Below are positions 34,496-43,152 of a stretch of DNA of 64,000 nt, in pieces. The stretch's first letter is position 1. Each line of letters opens with the position of its first letter. Under the pieces are notes generated by a model, which was given only the letters and a program-made list of their open reading frames with translations, was not told the origin of the DNA and made no database searches. The position numbers and the translations under genes are program-made. This stretch comes from Enterosoma sp963621825 (GTDB lineage Bacteria > Bacillota_I > Bacilli_A > RFN20 > CAG-288), in the NCBI GenBank assembly GCA_963621825.1, contig CAVFFP010000004.1, forward strand, positions 75,215 to 139,214. The letters are read 5' to 3'.

Positions 34496-35109
34496 TGAAG
34501 GCTCTCTTCTTCGGAGGTGCCTTCAATCCACTGACTAATGCCCACCTCTTTCTAGCCGAAGAGGTTAAGGATGCTTTTTCTTTTGACAAAGTGTTCTTTG
34601 TTCCGACGAAGTCAAAGTATATACTGAAGACAGAAGAGAAAGAGTTCTCTTTTTCAGAAGAAGAGAGATTATCTATGCTAAAGGATGCTGCTAATGCCCA
34701 TGACTTTATTCAAGTGAGTGATATTGAAATAAAAGAGAAAGAACAGCCTAGAACCTATCTCACTATGAAAAAGATTCAGAAAGAAGGATATGATCTTACA
34801 TTGATGATTGGATCGGATTGGTTATCTTCTCTCCGTACCAAGTGGATGTATATCGATGAGATACTAGAGGAGTTCTCACTTCTGGTCATCCGAAGAAATC
34901 ATGATGATATCGATAAGATCATAGCTGATGATCCCTATCTCTATGAGAGAAGAAATAAGATGAGATTCTATGATCCGAAAGGAGACTATCAGAATGTATC
35001 CTCTTCTTATGTCCGTACACTATTGAAGGATTTCAGAAAAAATGAAGAAGAGATCAAATCTCTTGTTCCAATTCAGGTCTATGATGATATAAGGAGAATG
35101 CGAAGATGA
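34495..35109 (+). CDS. nadD: Nicotinate-nucleotide adenylyltransferase
   Basis: Adenylates nicotinate mononucleotide to deamido-NAD. The 204-residue protein starts with the nucleotidyltransferase motif FFGGAFNPLTNAH and has GSDWLSSLRTKW and the C-terminal SSSYVRTLL motif, which corresponds to ISST-x-x-R in the family. It shares 1 bp with pncB and 4 bp with nadE (ATGA), a coupled NAD operon. Confidence 0.95.
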   Translation: MKALFFGGAFNPLTNAHLFLAEEVKDAFSFDKVFFVPTKSKYILKTEEKEFSFSEEERLSMLKDAANAHDFIQVSDIEIKEKEQPRTYLTMKKIQKEGYDLTLMIGSDWLSSLRTKWMYIDEILEEFSLLVIRRNHDDIDKIIADDPYLYERRNKMRFYDPKGDYQNVSSSYVRTLLKDFRKNEEEIKSLVPIQVYDDIRRMRR

Positions 35110-37055
35110 AAAACAGCATGCTGAAAGTTAGCCTTGTCGTTCCGAAGATGAAAGTCGGTGATGTGACCTATAATGCAAATGAGATCATCTCTATGCTGCA
35201 TCAGATATCCAATAATACTGCCATTGCTCTTTTTCCGGAACTTTCCTTGACTGGATATACGGCTCAGGATCTCTTTTTTCAGTTGCCATTACTAAATGAG
35301 ACGGAACAAGCGATTCATCTAATTAAAAAAGAAACGAAAAGTTTAGATACCCTTGTTGTCATCGGTGCCCCTTTAAGAAAAGGAAATAAGTTATATAACT
35401 GTGCTGTCTTTATTCATCATGGAAAAATCATTGCGGTAGTTCCGAAATCCTATGTTCCAAATTATGGTGAATTTTATGAAAGACGTTGGTTTGATTCCGG
35501 GAAAGACATTAAGAAGGATACGATTGCTATTCTCAATGATGTCGTTCCTTTTGGAACTGATATCCTTATTGAAGATAGTAATAGTGTAGCTAGAATCGGT
35601 GCTGAAATCTGTGAGGATCTTTGGGTTGTGGATAAGCCGAGCAATCACATCGCTTTAGCGGGTGGAAATATCATCCTGAATCTTTCTGCTAGTGATGAGA
35701 CAATTCAGAAATCAGAATACAGAAGAAACTTAGTTTCCGTTCAGTCTGCAACGACGTATTCCGCTTATCTATATTGTTCCTCTGGAAATGAGGAAAGCAG
35801 TACTGACCTTGTCTTTTCCGGTCACTGCATGATTGCAGAGAACGGAACAATGCTGAAAGAAAAGAAATACAGTGAAGCTGGTTCTATTCTTACTGCAATC
35901 ATCGACTTAGATAAGATTGAATACAATCGACTTCATCAGATGACCTTTGAAAACAGCAAGGAAGAATATCGACATATTTCTGTTTCTCTTCCTTCTTATT
36001 TTTTAGGTGATGGTGTCGTTGAGAAAGCGAAACAGTTAAACGAGGATTCTTATCCTATCTCCCGTTATCCTTTCGTTCCTAGTAAAGAGGAAGAGAGAAA
36101 GAACCGTTCTCTTGAAATTCTTCAGATTCAGGCACATGGTTTAGCGACTAGAGTCAAGAACACAGGGCTGAAGAATCTTGTCATCGGTATATCTGGCGGA
36201 CTAGATTCGACATTGGCTCTTCTTGTTGCTAGCGAAGCAAAGAAGATCATTCCGGATATCCATATCATCGGTGTCACGATGCCAAATACTGGAAATACCT
36301 CCTCTGTCACATATGAGAATTCTTTATCCCTGTTAGATCAGTTAGCGGATGAGAAGAAAGAAGTAGTCATCACAAGGACAGTAAAAGACCATCTCGAAGA
36401 TATCGGACATTCCTTAGACTATAACGGAGAAGGAGATGTCGCCTATGAGAATGCACAGGCAAGATATCGTACTTATGTGTTGATGGACTTGGCCAATATG
36501 AATCATGGCCTTGTAGTCGGTACCGGGGATTTAAGTGAGCTCGCTTTAGGCTGGTGTACTTATAACGGAGACCATATGTCGATGTACGGAGTCAATTCCT
36601 CCGTTCCAAAGACACTAGTCAAATACATTGTAGAAACCTACGCAAACTATTTAAGCTCTGAGAAGCTGAAGAACACACTTTTAAGTATTATCGATACTCC
36701 AATCTCTCCGGAACTTACTCCGAACAAGGACGGAAAGATTGAACAGAAGACAGAGGATAAGATTGGAAAATATGATTTGAATGATTTCTTCCTCTATTAT
36801 GTTCTTCGTTATGGGTATGACGCAGAGAAGATAATCGTCTTTGCTCTTGCTGCCTATCCGGAATTGAATTTAGAGACAGTAAAAGATGCTTTGATCCGTT
36901 TCTTTCAGAGGTTTTATTCCCAACAATTCAAGAGAAGCTGTCTTCCGGACGGGGTGAAAGTTGGTAGTGTTACTCTTTCTCCTCGCGGTGACTTCAGAAT
37001 GCCAAGTGATGCTAGTAGCAGAATGATGGTTGAAAAAATCAAAGATTGTAAGTGA
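35106..37055 (+). CDS. nadE: Glutamine-dependent NAD+ synthetase
   Basis: Last step of NAD synthesis. The 649-residue two-domain enzyme has an N-terminal nitrilase-type glutaminase (Glu in ALFPELSLTGYT, Lys in VPKSYVPNYGEFYE, Cys in GAEICEDLWV) and a C-terminal ATP-pyrophosphatase synthetase (GISGGLDSTLAL P-loop). The GTGDLSELALGWCTYNGDHMSMYGVN segment is typical of the synthetase. The length is normal for the glutamine-dependent form. Confidence 0.96.
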   Translation: MKNSMLKVSLVVPKMKVGDVTYNANEIISMLHQISNNTAIALFPELSLTGYTAQDLFFQLPLLNETEQAIHLIKKETKSLDTLVVIGAPLRKGNKLYNCAVFIHHGKIIAVVPKSYVPNYGEFYERRWFDSGKDIKKDTIAILNDVVPFGTDILIEDSNSVARIGAEICEDLWVVDKPSNHIALAGGNIILNLSASDETIQKSEYRRNLVSVQSATTYSAYLYCSSGNEESSTDLVFSGHCMIAENGTMLKEKKYSEAGSILTAIIDLDKIEYNRLHQMTFENSKEEYRHISVSLPSYFLGDGVVEKAKQLNEDSYPISRYPFVPSKEEERKNRSLEILQIQAHGLATRVKNTGLKNLVIGISGGLDSTLALLVASEAKKIIPDIHIIGVTMPNTGNTSSVTYENSLSLLDQLADEKKEVVITRTVKDHLEDIGHSLDYNGEGDVAYENAQARYRTYVLMDLANMNHGLVVGTGDLSELALGWCTYNGDHMSMYGVNSSVPKTLVKYIVETYANYLSSEKLKNTLLSIIDTPISPELTPNKDGKIEQKTEDKIGKYDLNDFFLYYVLRYGYDAEKIIVFALAAYPELNLETVKDALIRFFQRFYSQQFKRSCLPDGVKVGSVTLSPRGDFRMPSDASSRMMVEKIKDCK

Positions 37056-37182
37056 TATACATCCTTATCTGGGAATCATATGGAATCTTCTTCCGTATTC
37101 TTAATCTTCTCAGTATTAGCGGTATTGTCACATCCTTAGTGCTTTTCCTAGAAAACAGAAAAATGTGATTGGCTGAAACATC

Positions 37183-37217
37183 AAAAAAGACTGCCACAAT
37201 TGCGTAGCAGCCTTTTT
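37183..37217 (-). terminator. Terminator of fucO
   Basis: Stem with A/T runs and G-U pairs (37183-37195 with 37204-37217), followed by T on the - strand. Confidence 0.7.
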
Positions 37218-37232
37218 AGGTTCTGAGTTAGA

Positions 37233-38378
37233 TTACATCAACTTCATGAAGAGAGCCTTGACATCATCGTGAGTGGCTTCTCTCGGGTTGCCAGGATAGC
37301 AGGCATCCTTAAGAGCATCACGTGAGATGTTGTCAAGGTCTTCAACTTTGATTTCAGCGCACTTTTCAGGGATGCCGACATCCTTGGACAACTGCTTAAC
37401 AGCGTTGATGGCTGCAAGGCGGTATTCATCTTGAGTCATAGCATCGACATTCTTGACGCCTAAGGCAATGGCGATGTCTTTGTACTTGGTTCCAGAGACA
37501 GGAGCATTGAATTCCATGGCGATAGGAAGAAGCATGGCACATGCTTTTCCATGTGGAACATCATAATAGGCAGAAAGGGTATGAGCCATAGCATGATCGA
37601 TACCTAAGCCGACATTGGAGAAGCCCATGCCAGCAATATACTGACCTAAAGCCATTCCTTCTCTTCCGTCAGGATCATTGTTGACGGCAGCTCTAAGGTT
37701 CTTTCCGATGATTTCGATAGCCTTGATGTGGAACATATCGGACATCTCCCAAGCACCTCTTGTGATATAGCCTTCAATGGCGTGAGTCAAGGCATCCATG
37801 CCGGTGAAAGCGGTGAGGCCCTTCGGCATAGAGGACATCATATCAGGATCGACGAAAGCGACAACAGGAATGTCATGAACATCGACGCAGACGAACTTTC
37901 TGACCTTTTCGGTATCGGTGATGACATAGTTGATGGTAACTTCAGCGGCAGTACCGGCAGTTGTCGGAACGGCGAAGATCGGAAGGGCAGGCTTCTTTGT
38001 CGGAGCAACACCTTCCAAGGAGCGGACATCGGCGAATTCCGGGTTGGTCATGATGATACCGATAGCCTTGGCGGTATCCATGGAGGAACCACCACCGATA
38101 GCTAAGAGATAATCAGCTCCTGCTTTTTTGCAGGCTTCGACACCGGATGTGACGTTTTCGATGGTCGGATTGGGTTTGATGTTGGTGTAGAGTTCATAGT
38201 CGAGGTTGGCCTTGTCGAGGAGGTCGGTGACCTTCTTGCTGACACCGAACTGAACTAAGGACGGATCTGTGCAGACAAGTGCTTTCTTGAAACCACGTGT
38301 TTTGGCTTCCGTGACGATGTTTTCGATTGCACCATGTCCGTGATAGGAGACTTCATTCAAAACAAAACGATTTGCCAT
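37233..38378 (-). CDS. fucO: Iron-dependent alcohol dehydrogenase, probably lactaldehyde reductase
   Basis: A 381-residue group III iron alcohol dehydrogenase. Cofactor motif GGGSSMDTAKA, the metal ligands Asp and His in GMDALTHAIEGY, and His in GIDHAMAHTLSAYYDVPHGKAC are present. The adjacent rhamnose genes produce L-lactaldehyde from rhamnulose 1-phosphate, and FucO reduces it to 1,2-propanediol, so lactaldehyde reductase is the best call; family alone would allow other alcohols. A strong AAAGGAG site precedes ATG 38378. It is downstream of, and on the same strand as, the DeoR regulator. Confidence 0.88.
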   Translation of the reverse strand: MANRFVLNEVSYHGHGAIENIVTEAKTRGFKKALVCTDPSLVQFGVSKKVTDLLDKANLDYELYTNIKPNPTIENVTSGVEACKKAGADYLLAIGGGSSMDTAKAIGIIMTNPEFADVRSLEGVAPTKKPALPIFAVPTTAGTAAEVTINYVITDTEKVRKFVCVDVHDIPVVAFVDPDMMSSMPKGLTAFTGMDALTHAIEGYITRGAWEMSDMFHIKAIEIIGKNLRAAVNNDPDGREGMALGQYIAGMGFSNVGLGIDHAMAHTLSAYYDVPHGKACAMLLPIAMEFNAPVSGTKYKDIAIALGVKNVDAMTQDEYRLAAINAVKQLSKDVGIPEKCAEIKVEDLDNISRDALKDACYPGNPREATHDDVKALFMKLM

Positions 38379-38459
38379 AATTGGCTCCTTTCTATTGGAT
38401 ACTGCTATTATAGTCGACTGATTTCTTGTTTGCTAATAAAGATTTGGGGATAGAATGGC

Positions 38460-38483
38460 TTTATAATTGTTAACAATTATAAA
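38460..38483. promoter_or_regulatory. 24-bp perfect palindrome upstream of fucO
   Basis: A perfect 24-bp palindrome centred on GTTAAC, AT-rich at its ends, lies 82 bp upstream of the fucO start. This is the expected form of a DeoR-, LacI- or TetR-type operator. The likely partner is the neighbouring DeoR-family protein, by inference. Confidence 0.6.
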
Positions 38484-38606
38484 TAAATTCGCATTGAAAA
38501 AAACTTGATCTTTTACAAGGCAGGGACAATGATTTGAGGTATTCTTTATCTTTAAAATGCTTAGTCTAGTTTGATGAGATTACAAAAGCAATTAGTGTTT
38601 TTACGG

Positions 38607-39365
38607 TCAGTATATCAACGTAATGTTGTTTTCTTTGCAAAATTCGATATATTTGTCGTCTGGTTTCTTGTCTGTGATCAGGTAATCGACTTTAGAAAGC
38701 GGACATGTCAAAAAGAATCCTTTCTTTTCAAATTTTCCGGATTCGCATAAAAGAATGGTACAGTCGCTGTTCTCCATCATTTTCACTTTGATTTCTGCCT
38801 GCTCCTGAGTAGTTTCCATGACACCATAATCCAAATTCACACCAGTACAGGACATGATTGCGTAATTGCAGTGTATTCTAGACAGTGTGGATATGACCAT
38901 GTTTCCGACGACGGATACGCTCCTTGAATTCAGATAGCCAGGCAAAAGGAGAACCTGAGAACTGGTTTCCTGTGATAATAGTAATGCGCCTTTTACACCA
39001 TTGGTGACGACGTTTAGGTTGTGGCAGCTCTTGAAGAAAGGAACCAAAAATGTGACAGTACTGGATGAATCTAAGAAAATGGAGGAATTGTCTTTGATTA
39101 ATTCGGAGCATAACTCACACATATATCTCTTTTCTTTGATGTTTGTGTTTTCACGGAAGAGAATGGAAGATTCCTCATTCGGTGATTCCTGAAGGATGAC
39201 GCCTCCGAATGTTCTCTGGACTAGGCCTCTTTTTTCCATATGTGTGAGATCTCTTCGAATCGTTGCACTGGAAACGTAGAGAAGCTTGGTTAGCTTTTCA
39301 ACAGAAATGGATTTTTTCTCCTTGAGAATTTCGAGAATCTTTTCTTGTCTCTCTAAATCGTACAT
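38607..39365 (-). CDS. DeoR-family transcriptional regulator (probable rhamnose regulator)
   Basis: A 252-residue regulator with the N-terminal DeoR helix-turn-helix (YDLERQEKILEILKEKKSIS, then VEKLTKLLYVSSATIRRDLTHMEKRGLVQRTFGGVIL) and the C-terminal sugar-phosphate-binding domain (IFLDSSSTVTFL, NLNVVTNGVKGAL, VGNMVISTLSRIH, then KVDYLITDKKPDD). It is divergent from rhaADB and upstream of fucO. The likely effector is a rhamnose-pathway phosphate such as rhamnulose 1-phosphate, by inference. The start codon falls where the transcript is predicted to begin, so the mRNA may be leaderless. Confidence 0.9.
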   Translation of the reverse strand: MYDLERQEKILEILKEKKSISVEKLTKLLYVSSATIRRDLTHMEKRGLVQRTFGGVILQESPNEESSILFRENTNIKEKRYMCELCSELIKDNSSIFLDSSSTVTFLVPFFKSCHNLNVVTNGVKGALLLSQETSSQVLLLPGYLNSRSVSVVGNMVISTLSRIHCNYAIMSCTGVNLDYGVMETTQEQAEIKVKMMENSDCTILLCESGKFEKKGFFLTCPLSKVDYLITDKKPDDKYIEFCKENNITLIY

Positions 39366-39666
39366 GATTTCATTATAATTTATAATTGATAAAAATCAAT
39401 CACATATTGAAGTACAAATCGAACAAAGAATGCAAATTTAGGCATTATGTAACATATAACGTGATTATATATAATTGAATGTGATTGAAATATGAGTGCT
39501 TTAAGATTGTTTATCTATGCCACAAACAAATATATAACGAATCATTCCTATCGAATATAATAAAAGAACCATAAGGGAACAGCTGACTGGTTTTATTCCA
39601 TCAAAGAATGATGAAGAGCTAACTAGGTTCAGCGAACGAATGTGGTTAAAAAGGAGAAAACAAAGT
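39366..39666. promoter_or_regulatory. Divergent regulatory region of the rhamnose locus
   Basis: It contains a 16-bp palindrome ATTGATAAAAATCAAT (39385-39400), a direct repeat GTGATT at 39461 and 39481, the palindrome ATTATATATAAT (39464-39475), and a TATAAT at 39556-39561. The first palindrome overlaps the -35 region of the DeoR gene promoter, which would allow autoregulation. The rhaA promoter is not certain. Confidence 0.55.
39372..39399 (-). promoter_or_regulatory. Promoter of the DeoR-family gene with leaderless start
   Basis: On the - strand, TTGATT (39399-39394) and TATAAT (39377-39372) are separated by 16 bp. The ATG at 39365 lies 6 bases past the -10 box, so the predicted start of transcription is at the start codon, and no ribosome binding site is visible. 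Confidence 0.55.
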
Positions 39667-40923
39667 ATGGATGCAAAAATTGAGGAAAAGTATCTTCTTG
39701 CCAAAGAAGAATACACCAAGATCGGTGTAGACACCGATGAAGCAATCAGAAAACTGTCAGAGCAGAGAATCTCTTTACACTGCTGGCAGGGTGATGATGT
39801 TCGTGGCTTCTTGTTCAATAAAGAGGCGAGCGGGGGCATTCAGGCAACCGGAAATTACCCTGGAAGAAGCAGAACAATCTCTGAACTGAGAGCAGATATC
39901 AAGGAAGTATTGTCTTTGCTCCCGGGTAAATATAAACTCAATTTGCATGCTATCTATGCAGATACCGATGAAAAGATCGATTTGGATGAAATCGAACCGA
40001 GACATTTTGCTTCTTGGGTTGACTTTGCAAAAGAAAATGATTTAGGACTCGACTTCAATCCCACCTGTTTCTCTCATCCGATGGCAGATACTGGATTCAC
40101 CCTTTCTTCTAGCGATGATACCATCCGTAATTTCTGGATTGAACACTGCAAAAGAAGCAGAAAGATCGGTGAATACTTCGGTAAGGAATTAGGTATCCCC
40201 TGTGTTACCAACATCTGGATTCCGGATGGAATGAAAGATGTTCCCTATAACCGTCTTGATCCTAGAAAGAGATTAGAAGCATCCTTGGATGAAATCTTGA
40301 AGGAAAAAATCGATACAAAATACAATATTGACTCTGTTGAATCTAAGCTCTTCGGTATCGGCTTGGAATCCTACACCGTTGGAAGCAATGAATTCTATTT
40401 AGGATATGCGGTCAAGAATCAGACCTGTCTTACTTTGGATAGCGGACATTTCCATCCGACGGAAGTCATCAGCGATAAGATTTCTTCTGTCTTGCTTTAT
40501 GTCCCGCACCTTCTTCTCCATGTTTCCCGTCCTGTCAGATGGGATTCTGACCATGTTGTCTTATTCGATGATGAACTCAATGAGATTGCACGCTCTTTAG
40601 TCAGAAGCGGATTGATTGAAAAGACCTCCATCGGTTTGGATTACTTCGATGCGTCCATCAACCGTATTGCAGCATGGACTGTCGGCGTCCGTTCCACTTT
40701 GAAAGCATTATTGAAAGCTTATCTTGAACCTGTTGCGGAGTTGAATGAGATTGAAAGAAAAGCAAATTATACAGACAGAATGATTTTGACGGAAGAGATG
40801 AAATCTATGCCGTTTGGTGATGTCTTCAACTATTATCTGGCTAAGAACAATGTTCCTGTCGGACTCGATTTCATGAAAGAAGTTCATCGTTACGAAGAAG
40901 AAGTCTTATCTAAGAGAAAGTAA
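39667..40923 (+). CDS. rhaA: L-rhamnose isomerase
   Basis: Converts L-rhamnose to L-rhamnulose in the cytoplasm. The 418-residue length after the chosen start matches the family. Key segments are CWQGDDVRGF near the N-terminus, GLDFNPTCFSHP, WIEHCK, TNIWIPDGMKD, and TLDSGHFHPTE with metal ligands. The ATG at 39667 is chosen because a GGAG lies 10 bases upstream and the protein then begins like the family; a start at 39640 would add nine residues. It is the first gene of rhaA-rhaD-rhaB. Confidence 0.96.
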   Translation: MDAKIEEKYLLAKEEYTKIGVDTDEAIRKLSEQRISLHCWQGDDVRGFLFNKEASGGIQATGNYPGRSRTISELRADIKEVLSLLPGKYKLNLHAIYADTDEKIDLDEIEPRHFASWVDFAKENDLGLDFNPTCFSHPMADTGFTLSSSDDTIRNFWIEHCKRSRKIGEYFGKELGIPCVTNIWIPDGMKDVPYNRLDPRKRLEASLDEILKEKIDTKYNIDSVESKLFGIGLESYTVGSNEFYLGYAVKNQTCLTLDSGHFHPTEVISDKISSVLLYVPHLLLHVSRPVRWDSDHVVLFDDELNEIARSLVRSGLIEKTSIGLDYFDASINRIAAWTVGVRSTLKALLKAYLEPVAELNEIERKANYTDRMILTEEMKSMPFGDVFNYYLAKNNVPVGLDFMKEVHRYEEEVLSKRK

Positions 40924-40933
40924 GGAAAACAGA

Positions 40934-41749
40934 ATGAAAAATATTTTAGAAAATCCAATCGTCGAAGAAGCGATTGAAATCATTGACAATATGTATCGTT
41001 TGGGCTGGGATGAAAGAAACGGCGGAAATGTATCCTATCTTCTGAAGGAAGAGGAAATCAAAGACTATCTTGATCTGAATCATGTCCTCCGCACTTTTCC
41101 GCTTCATCTCGATGCTAGTGCAGTGAAAGGCAAATATTTCCTTGCAACAGGCACCGGGAAATACTTCAGAAACACCAAGAGAAAACCGGACGAATGCTTA
41201 GGCATCTTCCGTATCTCTGAAGACGGAAAAGATGCTGAGCTCCTTTGGGGTTATTCCGATGGCGGAAGAGCAACAAGCGAACTCTATGCTCACCTTCTTT
41301 GCCATATTGAAAGACTGAAAACAAATCCGAATCAGAGAGTTGTCATCCATACCCATCCGACCAATACTGTTGCGTTAAGCCACGTCCTTCCGAATGACGA
41401 ACGAATCTGGACAAGAACCTTATGGAAGATCATGTCCGAAAGTATCGTTGTCTTCCCGGAAGGTGTCAGTGTTCTTCCTTGGATGCTATGCGGAACCTAT
41501 GAAATCGGTGCTGCTACAGCCGAAAAGATGAAAGAATCCAGAATCGTCATTTGGGGATTACATGGAATCTATGGTGCTGGTGATACGATTGATGAGGCTT
41601 TTGGATTGATTGAGACAGTGGAAAAAGCTGCTGAAGTCTATCTCAAATACGCCAATCTGAACTGTGTCAATGATATCTCTGATGCAGGTTTGAAGGAACT
41701 TGCTGACTTCTTCAAAGTCACACCTAAGAAAGGATATCTTGACCTTTGA
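40934..41749 (+). CDS. rhaD: Rhamnulose-1-phosphate aldolase
   Basis: Class II aldolase that splits rhamnulose 1-phosphate to dihydroxyacetone phosphate and L-lactaldehyde. The 271-residue protein has GWDERNGGNVSYL, TGTGKYFRN, and the zinc His pair in VIHTHPTN, with a later GLHGIYGAG. It lies 10 bp after rhaA and its stop overlaps the rhaB start by one base. Confidence 0.96.
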   Translation: MKNILENPIVEEAIEIIDNMYRLGWDERNGGNVSYLLKEEEIKDYLDLNHVLRTFPLHLDASAVKGKYFLATGTGKYFRNTKRKPDECLGIFRISEDGKDAELLWGYSDGGRATSELYAHLLCHIERLKTNPNQRVVIHTHPTNTVALSHVLPNDERIWTRTLWKIMSESIVVFPEGVSVLPWMLCGTYEIGAATAEKMKESRIVIWGLHGIYGAGDTIDEAFGLIETVEKAAEVYLKYANLNCVNDISDAGLKELADFFKVTPKKGYLDL

Positions 41750-43062
41750 TGAAAGGCTATATCGCTATTGACATCGGTGCTTCAAGCGGTAGACATATCT
41801 TTTACTATCAGAAAGATGGTAAATGGGAAGGCTTTGAATTACATCGATTCAAAAATGAAATCATAAAAAAAGATAATCATCTATTTTGGAATACCAAACA
41901 GCTTGAAAAAGAACTGATTGTCGGATTGAAGAACGCAAAAGAAAAAGACTTGGAAGTTTTGTCTATCGGTATCGACACATTCGGTGTCGATTACGCTCTT
42001 CTCGATTCAGATGACAGTTTAGTCCGCGAAGTTTACTGCTATCAGGATAGAGCGAATATTGAAAGCAAAGAAGAAGTACTTTCTGATTTTAAGGAAGAAG
42101 AACTCTTTACCCTTTCTGGCACCTACCCTCAGTATTTCAATACTCTGTTTCAGCTGAAGAGAGATCAGAAAGAAGGCTACTTAAAAAAGACAAAGACGAT
42201 TCTCTTCTTTGCATCCTATCTCTATTTCCTTCTTACCGGAAAGAAATACAATGAATTGTCTTTTGCTTCGACCAGTGGACTTTTAGAAAAGGGCACCGGT
42301 GATTATTCTTCTGTTCTTCTTGCCTATTTAGGATTAGAAAAGAATCAGTTTGCCCCCTTCCTTAAACCAGGTGAAGAAATCGGTCTATTGAAGAATGAGA
42401 TTACTGAGAAAATCGGTTATCAGTGTAAGGTCATTATGACCTATACGCATGATACTGCTGCTTCTTGCTTTGGTGCTGATATCAAGAAAGGCGAACTCTT
42501 CCTTTCAAGTGGTACCTGGTCTTTACTTGGTGCGATGGAAAAAGAGTATCATATCGAGCAACAATCCTTTGATAACGGATTTACAAATGAACTGAATGAT
42601 CAAGACCAAATCCGTTTCTTAAAGAACATTGTAGGTATGAAGTTGATCAATCAGGTCAAAGAGGAAGTCTGTCCTGACAAAGATATCACGGAAATAGTGA
42701 AAGAAGCCGAACAAGGAAAAGATTATCCATATACGTTTGATGCCTCCGATTCAAAATTCCTTTCGCCTGTTTCTATGAAAGAAGAAATTCTTTCTGACTT
42801 TAAAACCAACAATGTTCCGCTTCCGGAAAACGATGCTCAATTATTCTATGCGATATATCATTCCTTGGCTTTGCAGTATAAAAAGGCCGTAGAAGAAATC
42901 GAAAAGATAACGGGAAAGAGTTATTCTACACTCTGTATATTCGGTGGTGGAAATAAGAATCTCTTATTGGATAAAATGACAGAAAAACTGACTTGTAAAA
43001 AAGTCAGATTAGGTCCTAGTGAAGCGACATCATTCGGGAATCTCTTAGGACAGATAAAGTAG
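41749..43062 (+). CDS. rhaB: Rhamnulokinase
   Basis: FGGY-family kinase that phosphorylates L-rhamnulose. The 437-residue protein shows GYIAIDIGASSGRHI, GIDTFGVDYALLD, THDTAASCFGA, SSGTWSLLG and the C-terminal IFGGGNKNLLL ATP motif. The ATG at 41749 is chosen over a TTG three bases upstream; it overlaps rhaD by one base (TGATG). No mutarotase, sugar transporter or lactaldehyde oxidase is visible in this window, so uptake must be elsewhere. Confidence 0.96.
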   Translation: MKGYIAIDIGASSGRHIFYYQKDGKWEGFELHRFKNEIIKKDNHLFWNTKQLEKELIVGLKNAKEKDLEVLSIGIDTFGVDYALLDSDDSLVREVYCYQDRANIESKEEVLSDFKEEELFTLSGTYPQYFNTLFQLKRDQKEGYLKKTKTILFFASYLYFLLTGKKYNELSFASTSGLLEKGTGDYSSVLLAYLGLEKNQFAPFLKPGEEIGLLKNEITEKIGYQCKVIMTYTHDTAASCFGADIKKGELFLSSGTWSLLGAMEKEYHIEQQSFDNGFTNELNDQDQIRFLKNIVGMKLINQVKEEVCPDKDITEIVKEAEQGKDYPYTFDASDSKFLSPVSMKEEILSDFKTNNVPLPENDAQLFYAIYHSLALQYKKAVEEIEKITGKSYSTLCIFGGGNKNLLLDKMTEKLTCKKVRLGPSEATSFGNLLGQIK

Positions 43063-43072
43063 TTAGACTTAA

Positions 43073-43138
43073 GGTATTCATTAAATGAATACTTAATGAC
43101 ATTTCAATCAAAAAGCGGAGATTGCTCTCCGCTTTTTT
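43073..43138 (+). terminator. Terminator region after rhaB and the SDR gene
   Basis: A stem of GTATTCAT with ATGAATAC (43073-43092) is followed by an 11-bp perfect hairpin (43111-43121 with 43126-43136) and a T run. It works for both convergent genes. Confidence 0.8.
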
Positions 43139-43152
43139 GAAGATAGATTGGT

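Noticed and set aside
37056..37232. A possible small hydrophobic peptide downstream of nadE (for example a frame encoding MESSSVFLIF)
   Set aside because: No ribosome binding site and only about 19 codons; this spacer mainly holds the fucO terminator.
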